From Rhodanobacteraceae bacterium (GTDB lineage: Bacteria; Pseudomonadota; Gammaproteobacteria; Xanthomonadales; SZUA-5), in contig JADKFD010000031.1 of the NCBI GenBank assembly GCA_016717705.1, positions 1-64,000 on the forward strand: a DNA stretch of 64,000 nt, in the 5' to 3' direction. A program made the position numbers and the translations under genes. The stretch's first letter is position 1, and every line of letters starts with the position of its first letter. Positions 26,561-37,100 of this stretch are shown here, piece by piece. The notes under the pieces are model-generated. The model worked only from the letters and a program-made list of their open reading frames with translations, was not told the DNA's origin and searched no databases.

Positions 26561-27334
26561 GTGTGCGCCACACCAGCGTCGCCATGCGCCCGCTTGCGGC
26601 GCCGTCGCGGCGGAAGGAATGGAACTGGGCGGGCGCCGAGACCGTGCACAAGTCGCCGCCGCTGATCCGGGCGACGCCCAGCGCCAGCAGACGCCGCCGG
26701 GTCAGGTCAGCCAGATCCGCATGCCAACGATCAGCGCGCCCGTGCCGAAAGCACACCGCCGCGCCGGGATCGGCGTCGACGAATGCGGCGCGTACCTCGG
26801 GACCGACCTCGAAGGCCGATCCTGACCGATCGCCGGCCCCAGCCAGGCGCGTATCGATGCTGGCGCCGCGCTCATCCGCGCCAGCGTCGCCTCGATCACG
26901 CCCGCCGCCAATCCGCGCCAGCCGGCGTGGATGGCGGCGACCTCGTCGCTGCCCTCGGCTGCCAGCAGGATCGGCATGCAGTCGGCGGTCTGGATTACCG
27001 CTGCCAGCCCGCGTCCGCGCACCACGCACGCATCGGCAACCGGGGCCGCGCTGCCTTGCTTGGGTAGAGCGGAGCTTGCTCCGCTGCCTTCCAGGACAAC
27101 CACCGCCGTCCCATGCACCTGCCGCAGCCACACCGGCTCTGCAGCCAGCCCCAGCACTTCCCGCAGCAGCGCCCGATTGCGCGCCACCGCATCCGCCGCA
27201 TCGCCGCAGCGCTCGCCGTAATTGGCGCGCCCATATGGCAAACCGGAGATTCCGGCAAAGCCTCGCGTCGCCGTGCCGCCGCGCACACCTGCAGGCAGTC
27301 CAGTCGCCTCCAGCCAGCCCTCGATCGCATCCAT
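26556..27334 (-). CDS. pgeF: PgeF/YfiH-type laccase-domain protein (purine nucleoside phosphorylase), frame interrupted
   Basis: The N-terminal 170 codons from ATG 27334 carry the family's metal-site residues in L-R-Q-V-H-G, Q-T-A-D-C-M-P and A-A-I-H-A-G-W-R-G, then W-L-G-P-A-I-G-Q. Just after that, near 26820, a one-base loss moves the match into another frame: F-E-V-G-P-E-V-R-A-A-F, then Q-F-H-S-F-R-R-D-G-A-A-S-G-R-M-A, ending at TAG 26556. Such proteins act as purine nucleoside phosphorylases/adenosine deaminases, and E. coli YfiH also affects peptidoglycan fidelity. The position 9 bases after rluD is the standard rluD-pgeF pairing. Confidence 0.8.
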
Positions 27335-27343
27335 CGGCGTCGC

Positions 27344-28288
27344 TCAGATCGTCCGCAGCGCTTCCAGCATGGCCTTGAAATCCTCCGGTACCGGCGCCGT
27401 GGCACGCACTTCTTCGCCGGTTCGCGGGTGCGCGAAGGCCAGCGTCTCGGCGTGCAGCGCCTGGCGCTTGAAGCCGCGCAGCACCTCGCGCAGAGCTTCG
27501 CTCGCGCCCGCTGGCAGGCGGAAACCGCCGCCGTACAACGGATCGCCGACGATCGGCCAACGCAGGTGCGCCAGATGCACGCGGATCTGATGCGTGCGCC
27601 CGGTCTCCAGCGCCACCCGCAGCAGCGTGTGCGCGGCGAAGCGCTCGACCACCCGGTAGTGGCTGACCGCCGGCTTGCCGTTCTCGACCACCGCCATGCG
27701 CAAGCGGTCGGTCGGATGGCGCCCGATCGGCGCGTCGATGGTGCCGCCGGCGATCACCCGGCCGAACACCAGCGCCAGGTACTCGCGGCTGATGTCGCGC
27801 AGCGCCAGCGCCTTGACCAGCGCGTGATGCGCCTCCAGCGTGCGCGCCACCACCAATGCGCCGCTGGTGTCCTTGTCCAGCCGATGCACCACGCCCGCGC
27901 GCGGCAGCGCCGTCAGCGCCGGATCGCGGTGCAGCAGGGCGTTGACCAGCGTGCCGGTGCGATTGCCCGCGCCCGGATGCACCACCAGGCCGGCCGGCTT
28001 GTTGATGATGTAGAAGTCCGGATCCTCGATCAGCACGTCGAGCGCAATGTCTTCGGGCGCGTCGATGGTCTGGATTTCGACCTCCGCGCTCAGGCGCACC
28101 CGTTCGCCGCCGCGCATCGCTTCGCGTGGCCGGGCGACTCTGCCTTCGATCAGCACTTTGCCGTCCTTCAGCCAGGCGCTCAGCTTGGAACGCGAAAACT
28201 GCGGGAAAGTCTGCGCCAGTGCGGCGTCGCAGCGCATGCCGCCCATGTTCATCGGGATGCAGCCTTCGAGGATCTCGGTGTCCGACAT
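27344..28288 (-). CDS. rluD: 23S rRNA pseudouridine 1911/1915/1917 synthase RluD
   Basis: The 314-residue enzyme isomerises uridines in helix 69 of 23S rRNA. It has an N-terminal S4 RNA-binding domain (about 18-85, with F-S-R-S-K-L-S-A-W-L-K-D-G) and the catalytic motif H-R-L-D-K-D-T-S-G with its Asp nucleophile. The later G-R-T-H-Q-I-R-V-H-L and H-P-R-T-G-E blocks also fit. It is divergent from bamD and directly followed by pgeF, as in many gammaproteobacteria, and the context supports RluD over RluC. Confidence 0.93.
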   Translation of the reverse strand: MSDTEILEGCIPMNMGGMRCDAALAQTFPQFSRSKLSAWLKDGKVLIEGRVARPREAMRGGERVRLSAEVEIQTIDAPEDIALDVLIEDPDFYIINKPAGLVVHPGAGNRTGTLVNALLHRDPALTALPRAGVVHRLDKDTSGALVVARTLEAHHALVKALALRDISREYLALVFGRVIAGGTIDAPIGRHPTDRLRMAVVENGKPAVSHYRVVERFAAHTLLRVALETGRTHQIRVHLAHLRWPIVGDPLYGGGFRLPAGASEALREVLRGFKRQALHAETLAFAHPRTGEEVRATAPVPEDFKAMLEALRTI

Positions 28289-28413
28289 GGTGCGTTGGGC
28301 TCACTGGGTAACGAAGATCAAGCCGGACTGAACCGCGCCCCTACCCAGGTAAGCGGTGCAGTCGGGCGCGTAGGCTATCATCGCCACCCTTGTTTGCCGG
28401 GATCTCACTCATC

Positions 28414-29226
28414 GTGCTCAATTTGTCTGCGGCCACTCGCGCGCTCATCGTCGCTCTGCTGCTCGCACTGCTGTCCGCCTGCGCTGGCTCCAGCGCCGAG
28501 CAGGAAACCGAAACGCTGCCGGTCGACCAGTTGTACGCCGAGGCCAAGAGCTCACTCGACAACGGCAACTTCGAACGCTCGATCCGCTACTACAAGCGCC
28601 TGACCTCGCGCTTCCCGTTCGGCGATATCACCGAACAGGCGCAGCTGGATCTCGCCTACGCGCAGTACCGGCGCGCCGAGTACGACGACGCCATCAGCAC
28701 GGTCAATCGTTTCATCAAGACCTATCCGGCGCACGCCAAGATCGACTACGCCTACTACCTGCGTGGCCTGGTCAACTTCGACCGCAATCGCAGTTACATC
28801 GATCGTTTGATCCCTTCGCAGGCCGGCAATCGTGACCAGGAGTCGGCGCGCCAGGCCTTCAACGACTTCGGCGAGATGCTGCGCCGCTATCCGAACAGCA
28901 GCTATGCCCCGGATGCGCGCCAGCGCATGGTGTTCCTGCGCAACGATCTGGCCAATTCCGAGCTCACCATCGCGCGCTACTACTATCGGCGTGGCGCCTA
29001 TGTCGGTGCTGCCAGCCGCGCCAAGTTCATCATCGCCAACTACCAGCAGGCGGCGCAGGTTCCTGACGCGCTGGCCATGTTGGCGATGTGCTACGAAGCG
29101 CTTGGCCAGCCGGAGCTCGCCGCCGACGCCAAGCGTGTGCTCGAATTGAATGCGCCCGACCATCCCTACCTGACCGGTGTCAGCGAGGACAGCGAAGGCT
29201 TCTGGAGCAAGCTCTGGCCGTTCTGA
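28414..29226 (+). CDS. bamD: outer membrane protein assembly factor BamD
   Basis: This lipoprotein of the BAM complex inserts beta-barrel proteins into the outer membrane. From GTG 28414 the signal peptide ends in the lipobox L-S-A-C23. TPR-like repeats then cover about residues 40-250, with Y-A-E-A-K-S-S-L-D-N-G-N-F-E-R-S-I and F-P-F-G-D-I-T-E-Q-A-Q-L-D-L-A-Y-A typical of BamD. A TTG at 28390 is also in frame; I prefer GTG because it gives a signal peptide of normal length. Confidence 0.92.
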   Translation: MLNLSAATRALIVALLLALLSACAGSSAEQETETLPVDQLYAEAKSSLDNGNFERSIRYYKRLTSRFPFGDITEQAQLDLAYAQYRRAEYDDAISTVNRFIKTYPAHAKIDYAYYLRGLVNFDRNRSYIDRLIPSQAGNRDQESARQAFNDFGEMLRRYPNSSYAPDARQRMVFLRNDLANSELTIARYYYRRGAYVGAASRAKFIIANYQQAAQVPDALAMLAMCYEALGQPELAADAKRVLELNAPDHPYLTGVSEDSEGFWSKLWPF

Positions 29227-29252
29227 GCTGACTCCGGGAAGCGGCAAACGGG

Positions 29253-30413
29253 TCAGTATTTCGGCGGTGGCCCGAGCACCGCGTCGACATCGCCGGCCAG
29301 GATCAAGCTGACCAGTCGCGGCAACTGGCGGTCGATCTGGCGCATGGTTGCGGGCGGCAACAGGCGATCCGCCGCATAGTCGCGGTAGTGCGCATAACCG
29401 CACGCCCCTTCAGAAGCGCAGGCCCAGCGCAGTGCGCGTCCGGTCGGCCCGCAGTCGAGGCCGAACTGGCAGCCGACCAGAATCCAGCGCGCATGCAGAT
29501 CGCTCGCCAGGAAATTGCTGCTGCGTACGTACTCCGAGCCGGTCAGCGTGCGCGGACCCATCGCCATGAGGATGCGCGGCACCGCCTCCAGCACGCGCGG
29601 GTCGCGCTGCGCGAAGATGGCCGCCAGCCGCTCGCGCGCAGCCGCATGCACGCACTGCCATTGAGCCTGCTGACCGGGCTGCAGCTGACCCATCGGCACG
29701 CCGCCGCATTCGAGGGCCACGTCCTGATCATTGGTCAGGCCCTGCGCAATCGGATCGCCGGCATCGGCGGCGCGCAGGCGCAGGATCTCGCCGATGGTCC
29801 GTGGCGCCCGCGCGGCGGGATCGCCGGTACGCCGCGCCAGCAGGGCCTGGCGCGCCTTGACTGCATTCGCGGCGACCTCCTCGCGCAACTGCGACAGCCA
29901 TGCATGCCGCCCCAGCCACTGCTCGCACAGCTGTGCGGTCTGCTGGAAGTAGGACGCGATCGCGGCATCAGCCAGGTCGCCGCGCGGCCTGCCATGACCG
30001 GCAACGTTGGTGGCATACCGCGCCGAATCGCAGTAATCCAGCCATTCGGCCATCTCGGTCAGCGCCTGCGCGTCGCCGTCGCGCGCGCGATCGGTCAGCG
30101 CATCGAGGCGCTGCGGCAACTCGGCGAGGAAGGCCACGGTATCGAAACCCATGGTCGGTGCGTCCGCTGCAGGGGCCTCGGCCAAGCCCGGCGCTGGTGC
30201 CGGCACCGCCGCGGTCTCCCCGGTGGCCGCAGTCGCTGGCGGGGCACGGTTGTCCGCAGTTGACGCCAGGACGCTCGCAGCCGGGTCCCCGGCGGCCGCC
30301 GCGCTCGCCGGCACCGGTTTTCGCGCTTCACCTGCAGGCGCCGTCCAGCGCCCGATCGCCGCCGCCAGCACGACGGCAATCAACCACAACACGACACGCA
30401 GCTTCATTGGCAT
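29253..30413 (-). CDS. hypothetical exported or membrane-anchored protein
   Basis: I do not recognise a family. The 386-residue product (from ATG 30413; ATG 30407 is also possible) starts with one hydrophobic helix (V-V-L-W-L-I-A-V-V-L-A-A-A-I-G) that may be a signal anchor. An Ala/Pro-rich linker follows (about 30-90). A helical domain then carries scattered cysteines (Y-C-D, L-C-E-Q-W, E-C-G, Q-C-V, G-C-Q-F-G-L-D-C-G, A-C-A-S-E-G-A-C-G), which may form disulfides in the periplasm. The A-x-x-G-D-A-Q-A-L-T-E-M-A-E segment faintly recalls Sel1-like repeats. It converges with bamD. Confidence 0.6.
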   Translation of the reverse strand: MPMKLRVVLWLIAVVLAAAIGRWTAPAGEARKPVPASAAAAGDPAASVLASTADNRAPPATAATGETAAVPAPAPGLAEAPAADAPTMGFDTVAFLAELPQRLDALTDRARDGDAQALTEMAEWLDYCDSARYATNVAGHGRPRGDLADAAIASYFQQTAQLCEQWLGRHAWLSQLREEVAANAVKARQALLARRTGDPAARAPRTIGEILRLRAADAGDPIAQGLTNDQDVALECGGVPMGQLQPGQQAQWQCVHAAARERLAAIFAQRDPRVLEAVPRILMAMGPRTLTGSEYVRSSNFLASDLHARWILVGCQFGLDCGPTGRALRWACASEGACGYAHYRDYAADRLLPPATMRQIDRQLPRLVSLILAGDVDAVLGPPPKY

Positions 30414-30575
30414 AGGTCCAGGCGATGGCCAAACTGCAAACAATAGCAATCCGCCCGACCGCTTGGGACGCGCTGCTCATCCCGCGCGCCAGCGCGAATC
30501 GAGCAGAGTGTCCCTTGCGCATTTGCCCGCTGCGCGCGATCTTGCCGCCCTTGCCCCGTACTGCAGCGCCCGCCC

Positions 30576-31820
30576 ATGCGTTCTTGCCTTTTGCCGTCCC
30601 TGCTCGCCTGTGCGTTGACCGGCGTCCTCGCTGACCGCGCCACGGCTGCACCCAACGCCCTGCCCGACTACCTCGATTTCCAGCTGCAGGCGCGCAGTGG
30701 CATCGGCCCCGGATTCAACCTGCCGCTCGGCGCCAGCATCAACAGCGCCACGGTCGACCTCAATGATGCCGGCCGCGTCGCCGTTCGCGTGTCCTTGCCG
30801 ACCGGCATTCCCGGCGACGATTTCACCCGCCACATCTTCGTTGGCGAGAACGGTGCCGGCTACGTGGTCAGCGAAGGACCGACCGGATCCCTGGTGAGCG
30901 ATCCGCGGGTCGCACCGAATGGGATCGTGTGGTTCGCCGCCAATTTCGAGGGTGGCAATGCGCTCGCCGGCATCTATCGCTACGACGCCAGCGACCAGTC
31001 GACCGTGCGCGTCACCGCGCTGCCGGCAGGCACCACCTTCTACGAGTTTCCGCGCGGCAATGCGTTGGGGCAGATCGGTTATCGCGTCAGCTTTGGCAGC
31101 AGCAAGGCCTGGGTCTCCTACGCCGGTGGCAGCGTGCAGACGCACGCGGCCGAGTCCGGTATCTACAGCTTCCTGTTCACGCCGAGTTTTGACGAGAACC
31201 AGGTGATTGCCGGCAAGGTGACGCTGGCCGGCAGCGGCTTCAACCAGATCCGCACGGTGGACAACCACGCGGTTGCGGTGATCCTGGCGCGCAGCAGCGC
31301 CGAAACCGCGGCGTCGCCCTATGTCAACTTCGACAACAGCCCGGCGATCTCACCGACGACCGGTCGCGTGGCCTTCATCGCCACTCTCGCCGCCGGTGTG
31401 CGCGGCGTCTATCGCTACGATTCGCCGGGCAATATCGTCGAGATCGCGCGCACCGGCACGCAGGGCCTGGGATCGATCGAGTCCTTCGGCCCGGCGATCA
31501 ACGATGACGGACTGGTCGCGTTTCGCGGTGTCGACAGCAACGGCAAGCAGGCGATCTTTGTCGGCGACGACAGCACCCTGCGCCGCGTGATCGGCCGCGG
31601 CGATCCCATCGACACTGATCTGGGCCTTGGTCAGATCGACCAGGAAACACCGGGTTCGCCGGCATTTTCCGGCGGCGTGGCCATCAATGCGTCTGGCGAT
31701 ATCGCTTTTTCGCCGACCTTGACGCCATTTGGCAACAATCAGATCGAATGGGGCACCGGCGTCTACGTCGCCCACGCCGGCACCCAGCTGATCCATGCCA
31801 GCGGCTTTGAAGGCAACTGA
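30576..31820 (+). CDS. secreted repeat protein with N-x-x-G-x-(V/I)-A-F repeats (beta-propeller-like)
   Basis: The 414-residue product has a signal peptide (M-R-S-C-L-L-P-S-L-L-A-C-A-L, cut near A-T-A-A). It contains repeats of about 55-65 residues that carry a turn like L-N-D-A-G-R-V-A-V, I-N-D-D-G-L-V-A-F and I-N-A-S-G-D-I-A-F, each followed by G-I/V-Y-R-Y or a related strand. That pattern is seen in extracellular proteins with predicted propeller folds and no known activity. The short C-terminal H-A-S-G-F-E-G-N may be a secretion or anchor remnant. Confidence 0.65.
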   Translation: MRSCLLPSLLACALTGVLADRATAAPNALPDYLDFQLQARSGIGPGFNLPLGASINSATVDLNDAGRVAVRVSLPTGIPGDDFTRHIFVGENGAGYVVSEGPTGSLVSDPRVAPNGIVWFAANFEGGNALAGIYRYDASDQSTVRVTALPAGTTFYEFPRGNALGQIGYRVSFGSSKAWVSYAGGSVQTHAAESGIYSFLFTPSFDENQVIAGKVTLAGSGFNQIRTVDNHAVAVILARSSAETAASPYVNFDNSPAISPTTGRVAFIATLAAGVRGVYRYDSPGNIVEIARTGTQGLGSIESFGPAINDDGLVAFRGVDSNGKQAIFVGDDSTLRRVIGRGDPIDTDLGLGQIDQETPGSPAFSGGVAINASGDIAFSPTLTPFGNNQIEWGTGVYVAHAGTQLIHASGFEGN

Positions 31821-31932
31821 GGCGCGAAGCTGAACCCCAGCCTCGACCTTGGTCGCAGCTTTGACGGCGGTCAAACCCGGGGCTACTGCCACTGAATAGG
31901 CTCGATGCATATTTCTGATCGAGATCGCCGTC

Positions 31933-32793
31933 ATGCCCGTCGATTTATTCAAGTCGAGCCGCCATCGCTGCATAGCGTTCAATGATCTGGTGCGCGGCGA
32001 GGATGGTGTCCAGGCCAACCAGTTCCTGGTCCTGCACGACGAGTACTCGGCGCTGATCGATCCGGGCGGTGCATTGCTGTACACGCCGGTTTCGCTGGCT
32101 GTCGGGCGCTATGTGCCGCTGAAGAGCCTGAGCTTGATTCTCGCCTCGCATCAGGACCCGGATGTCATCGGTTCGGCCGATCGCTGGCTCATGTACACCG
32201 GCGCGACTATCGCCTGTTCGAAGTTGTGGGGCCGTTTCGTGCCGCACAGCGTGCCGCACTATGTCGATACCGGTGGCCAGGATCGCTACCTGCTGATCCC
32301 CGACGAGGGCGCCGACATCGCCCTGGGCGACAGCGTGCTCAAGGCCTTGCCGGCGCACTTCTTGCACTCGGAGGGCAACTTCCAGTTCTACGACCCGGTC
32401 AGCAAGATCCTGTTCTCCGGCGATCTGGGCGCGTCGATGGTCGACGAATTCACGCCAGTGACGGACAAGGACTTCGCGGCTCACATCCCTTCCATGCTTG
32501 GCTTCCATCGACGCTACATGGCCGGCAACCGCGCCTGCGTGGTCTGGGCCGACATGGTGCAGAACCTGGATATCGACATGATCGTGCCGCAACACGGGCG
32601 CCCGATCCAGGGCAAGGCCGCGGTGGATCGCTTCATCGACTGGATCCGACATCTGGAATGCGGCATCGACCTGATGGTGGCGCCGGGCAAGTTCCGCGAA
32701 GCCGTGCGTCCGGTCACCGACATCAGTTCGCGCCCACAGCGCGCGCCGCTGTCGACGCCGATACGCGCGAATCCGTTCGAGGGTGTGGGCTGA
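31933..32793 (+). CDS. diiron MBL-fold protein (ODP/flavodiiron-like)
   Basis: The 286-residue protein has the metallo-beta-lactamase fold of the oxygen-binding diiron protein (ODP) group. Visible are L-I-D-P-G-G, the metal loop S-H-Q-D-P-D, H-F-L-H-S-E-G-N-F-Q-F-Y-D, then I-L-F-S-G-D-L-G and I-V-P-Q-H-G-R-P. ODP proteins bind O2 at a diiron site and act as sensors in chemotaxis or stress; flavodiiron relatives reduce O2 or NO but need a flavodoxin domain, which is absent. It stands alone between the repeat protein and a palindromic element. Confidence 0.78.
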   Translation: MPVDLFKSSRHRCIAFNDLVRGEDGVQANQFLVLHDEYSALIDPGGALLYTPVSLAVGRYVPLKSLSLILASHQDPDVIGSADRWLMYTGATIACSKLWGRFVPHSVPHYVDTGGQDRYLLIPDEGADIALGDSVLKALPAHFLHSEGNFQFYDPVSKILFSGDLGASMVDEFTPVTDKDFAAHIPSMLGFHRRYMAGNRACVVWADMVQNLDIDMIVPQHGRPIQGKAAVDRFIDWIRHLECGIDLMVAPGKFREAVRPVTDISSRPQRAPLSTPIRANPFEGVG

Positions 32794-32808
32794 GCGCGGC
32801 AAACCAGA

Positions 32809-32854
32809 GACCCTCTGAACAAGTTCTGCGGCCGCGGAACTTGTTCAGAGGGTC
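32809..32854. repeat. perfect palindrome, GACCCTCTGAACAAGTTC family
   Basis: Two exact 18-base arms surround TGCGGCCGCG between converging ODP and YceI genes. The strong hairpin lacks a T-run, but its position fits a bidirectional terminator. Related copies lie at 5074-5119, with half copies at 2888-2906 and about 54519-54536. Confidence 0.75.
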
Positions 32855-32855
32855 C

Positions 32856-33443
32856 CTACTCGGCGACCAGCGCCGCAATCCGCAGATGCACGTCTTCGGC
32901 AAGGGTGCGCCGGTATTCGGTCATGCCAAACTGCGAGCGCCGCAGCACGCCATCGACGATGACCTTGCACGGCGCTGGCGGCCCGGGGCGGCACTGGCGC
33001 AAATCCAGGTTGAACCTCACCTGGCGGCTGATGCCACGCACCGTCAGGCGTCCGGGCAAAGCCAGCGGCGATGCGTCCGACAGCGCAAAGGGCTCGGACT
33101 CGAACTCGATCAGGGGATAACGCGCGGCGTCGAAAAAAGCGGGCGACAACAGCAGTTCGACGTGATCGGGGTCCTTCATGTGCACGCTGTCGACCTGGAT
33201 ACGCACACGAATCTGCGCGCTTTCGCCACCGGCGGCGATCTCGAGGGTGCCGTCGATGCCATCGAAACGGCCGCTGCGACGCAGGATCCAGAGTGCGGCA
33301 ATCTGAAAGTCGACCGCCGTGCGCGCCGCGTCGATGCGCAGGGTCTGCGCCGCCGGCTCCGGCTCAATCGACTCGGGCGCGGCGACCGTCGCTATCGCTG
33401 CGGCCGCCGTTGCCAGCCACAGCCAGATGGCAAGGCTCACCAC
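32856..33443 (-). CDS. YceI family periplasmic protein
   Basis: The 195-residue lipocalin-like protein has a hydrophobic signal segment (about 3-20), then L-R-I-D-A-A-R-T-A-V-D-F-Q-I, V-D-S-V-H-M-K-D, F-D-A-A-R-Y-P-L-I-E-F-E-S, and L-P-G-R-L-T-V-R-G-I-S-R-Q-V. These are the conserved YceI blocks. Family members bind isoprenoid-type lipids in a beta-barrel. The two cysteines (Q-C-R-P, P-C-K) are unusual. GTG 33443 lies 24 bases after the stop of the phosphatase gene, so they are probably one operon. Confidence 0.85.
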   Translation of the reverse strand: MVSLAIWLWLATAAAAIATVAAPESIEPEPAAQTLRIDAARTAVDFQIAALWILRRSGRFDGIDGTLEIAAGGESAQIRVRIQVDSVHMKDPDHVELLLSPAFFDAARYPLIEFESEPFALSDASPLALPGRLTVRGISRQVRFNLDLRQCRPGPPAPCKVIVDGVLRRSQFGMTEYRRTLAEDVHLRIAALVAE

Positions 33444-33467
33444 AGCGACCGCCCGGCGGGTCTGCTC

Positions 33468-33950
33468 TCAGGGCCACCAGAACTCGACCAGTTCGGCACA
33501 TCCCGGCTCCAGCGCAGCACCGGCTGGCAGACGCAGGCGTGCGATCGAGCCGGTCGGCATGCCACGGCCATCGGTGCTGCGACCGTCGGCGAGCAGCGTC
33601 ATCAGCGTTTCCAGCCCGGGGTTATGGCCGACCACCACCAGCGGCGATGACGGGCGGTGACGGTCGACCAGGGCCAGCAGTTCGCCCGGGGTTGCTTCAT
33701 AGATGCCCGGCTCGTCGACGATGTTCATGTCCGGCAGCCGCGAACGCCACGCAGCGAGCGTCTGTTGCGCGCGCATCGCGGGGGAACACAGGACTCGTGC
33801 CGGGCGGATCTGGCGCTCCATCAGCCACGCGGCGGCCGCCTCGGCCTGCTTGAAACCCAGCGTGGACAACGGGCGGTCGATATCCCGATTACTGGCCGCG
33901 TCGCGCTCGGCATGCGCGTGTCGGACCAGGATCAACTCCTCAGTAGCCAT
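33468..33950 (-). CDS. SixA-like histidine phosphatase
   Basis: The 160-residue protein has the phosphohistidine motif L-V-R-H-A-H-A-E-R (His as catalytic nucleophile) and V-V-V-G-H-N-P-G-L-E-T-L near the middle. Short length and lack of other domains match SixA, which dephosphorylates the HPt domain of ArcB in E. coli. ATG 33950 was chosen because the longer frame adds an Arg-rich tail unlike the family. No phosphorelay gene is adjacent. Confidence 0.85.
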   Translation of the reverse strand: MATEELILVRHAHAERDAASNRDIDRPLSTLGFKQAEAAAAWLMERQIRPARVLCSPAMRAQQTLAAWRSRLPDMNIVDEPGIYEATPGELLALVDRHRPSSPLVVVGHNPGLETLMTLLADGRSTDGRGMPTGSIARLRLPAGAALEPGCAELVEFWWP

Positions 33951-34095
33951 CTTTCCCCTGTCGCTTTCTACCGGAGTCTGGCGCCTGCGTCGGTGCGGAA
34001 CAAGCCCGCCGGTGCCCTCGCTGGCAGTTCCGCCAAACGCAGAACTGGCAGCGAGGGCCCCAAGGGGATGCATCGACGCGCGACATCGGTCAGTC

Positions 34096-34175
34096 GTAGG
34101 TCAGGTTGGCCGCGCAGCGGCCAACGTGACTCTGGCTCCTGTCACGTAGGCCGCTGCGCGGCCAACGTGACCTGC
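34096..34175. repeat. palindromic repeat, GTAGGTCACGTTGGCC..GACCTAC family, copy 2
   Basis: GTAGGTCAGGTTGGCCGCGCAGCGGCCAACGTGAC is followed by GTCACGTAGGCCGCTGCGCGGCCAACGTGACCTGCC, two hairpins in tandem. It lies just past the protease stop codon. Confidence 0.7.
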
Positions 34176-34183
34176 CACTGCTG

Positions 34184-37100
34184 CTACTGCTGCTCCGGCA
34201 GCACCGGCGTCAGGATCGAAATCGGGACCTGATTGCGGTTCCAGGTGCCGAGCATCGGCAGCGGCAGCGTGAAGGTGGTACTCAGGGTGCCCGAATTCGG
34301 CGCGACAAAGCTGCGGCGCATGCTGCCTGCCGGCTTGACCGAGTCGAAGAAGTCGATCCAGCCACAACTCGGGCAATGCACCTGATAGGCATTGGTCGGC
34401 AGATCGCCGGTGTCCGCCGCAGCGGCATCGGTGAGTACCCAGCGCGGCTGGCCGGTGCTGTCGTACAGGTAGGTGGTGATGAACTCGCGGGCGACCGTGT
34501 TGGCGACATAGCTGTCGTAGGTCTGGCCCCAGCCATCTTCCTGCCCGTAGAACCAGGTGCCGGTGCGGTTCGGCGTGCCACTGGCCAGCCCCTGGAAGCC
34601 GTGCGACAGGATCTCGCTGCCGCCTTCGGAGGTGGCGTCGATGAAATAGTTGAACAGGATCTTCTCGGCGCTGACGAAGTGCACGCGCGCACTGCCGACG
34701 GTCTGGCGGTCGACGCTGAAGGTCCCGGCGGCAACATCGCGCGTCACCCGCAGGATCGGCGCCACCACCTGATTGTCCTGCACCTGGCCCTGCACGATGT
34801 ACCAGGTCGGCGTTCGATCAGCATTGCCGGTGTACCAGGCGGCAAAGAAGATCGGCAACTGACCGGGGACCGGTACCACGTGCGAGACCAGCCCGTTGCC
34901 GGCGCGCCGTGGATTGAAGAAAACGCCGGGGCGCAGGTTGACGACCGGCGGCAGGCTGACCGCGCAGCTGTTGCTGACGTTGCAGTTGCCGTCGTCACCG
35001 ACCAGGAACTCGAAGGTGCTGGTGGAGAAATTGCCCGAGTTGTCGTCGGCCGTGCCGGCCAGACCGATGCGGTAGCGGCTGCCGCAGGTGGCGGCCGGGT
35101 CGACCGCGAAGAAGGTCGACACCGCTTTGGTCGCAGCAGGCTGCAGCGAGCCGACGTCGACCAGCGGATTCTCCATCCGCAGCTTGGTGATGTCGGCAGA
35201 CGCCGGCAGATGTTGCGGATGATAGAAACACACGGCGCGCAGCGGCGTGACCTGCGGCTGGTTGCAGCTCGATGTCAGCTGCTGACCGGCGACCGCCGGA
35301 TTCAGGATACCGACGGTGGCGGTTTCGCCATTGCCCGGAATCGAATTGCGGTACTGGTAGATGATCTGCCAGGTCTGCGGGTAGACCACCGCCTGGAAGT
35401 CGAAGTCGCCGGTCGCCGTGCTGCCGGCGTACACCCCCGCGTTGTTCCACTGGAACACCAGGCAACGCTGGGCGAAGGGCGCGACCGTCGACGGTCGCGG
35501 GCACTGCGCGAACGAGGCCCAGCGCAGGCTGCCGGCGACCAGATCGTCATGCATCACCTGCAGCCGGCCGCCATTGTTGTCGGCGCTCGGCGTGGCGCCG
35601 CAGAGATTGGTGAAGTCGCCACCGGTGGTCGCTGCCGAGGTGCCGATGTAGCCGTTGGTGCTCATCACCACCTGCGACACCGTCTGGCCATAGAAATTGA
35701 AGGCGCCGTTGACGGCGGCCAGGTCGATCACGCCGGTGCGGCCATCGTCATTGGCCGGGAAGCTGCCGGACGCGGTCAGCTGCAAGGCAGGCACCTGGTT
35801 GGTGATGTCGATGTACTGATAGTCGCACTGGCCACCCTGGGTACTGTCGGTCACGGCATAACCGTATTGATCGCGGAGCGCGCCGGCAACGCTGTCGACG
35901 CCGCTCTTGGCGAACAGGCTGAGGGCCTCGGCGCTGGTCGCGCGCTGACCGGCATTGACCAGTTGCGTATCCAGGCGCCAGCGCTCGCCGGGCTCGATGG
36001 TGGCGTCGTTGTCGCCGCAGACCTGGGTCGGCTGGCCCAGCGCCGCCTGCAGGCGGACCCGGTGACCGACCACGCTGACCGCGCGTTGCGCAGTGGACTC
36101 GCAGCCCAGACTGTCGGCGACGATCACGCTGGCGTTGAACTGAACCTCGCGATTGAAACGCGCGGACAGCGTGTTGGTGCTGGATTTCTTGTCGATGACG
36201 CCGTCGCCGTCGATGTCCCAGGAATAGCTGTAGCCGCCGGCTCCGCCGCTGGCGGTGGCGGTGAACAGCACGTCGCTGCCGGCGATCACCGGATCGGCGT
36301 TGGTAGTCAGGGTCAACGTCGGCGCGTTGCAGGTGCCGGTGCCATTCACGGTTTCGGCGCCGCTGGCGATCGGATCGAGATGGTTGGACAGACGCGTCGT
36401 ATCAGTGCCACCGCCAGTCCAGGAGGTGAACAGCCGGCCGTAATAGTCGGCATCGTTGTTGCCGCAGGCGGCAAAGCCACCGTGCAGCGTGCCGACGATG
36501 CGCTTGTCGGCGTTCCACAGTGCGGCACCCGACGAGCGGCTTTCGGTGGTGCCGACATCCCAGTCGAAGACCTTCAAATGGGTGGTGGCATCGCCAGCCG
36601 GGGTCGGTTCGTAGTCGCTGATCGCCAGCGCGTCATTTTCGAAGCTGATGCGCTTCTCGTGGCCTTGCGGGTGGTGAATGGTGACTGCCGACGTTGGCGC
36701 AAGATTGCGCCGGTCCCAGCCGGACCAGTAGGCGTCGGCCAGTGCCGGCGGCGCCTGCGACAGGCGCAGCAGCGTCATGTCGGATGGCGCGTAGGTCGCC
36801 AGTAGCGCGGCGCCGCTTTGGGTCGCCGCCGCAATCGTCAGCGGAAGCGGGTTGCCATTGGCGCCGGAATTGACTTCGCGACAGGTCGGGCTCTCGTATT
36901 TCCAGTAGACCACGACTGTCGCCGCGATCGGCGCATCTTTCAGGCAATGGTTGGCGGTCAGGAACAACGGGGCGCGGTCGCCATTGCTGCGGTTGACCAG
37001 TTGCCCGGTGCAGGACAAGCCCGCATCGGCAGTGAAAGTGAAGTGCGCCGCCGAACGGATCTGCTGGCGCCAGGCATCGCCCTGCGCGCAACCGGTATCG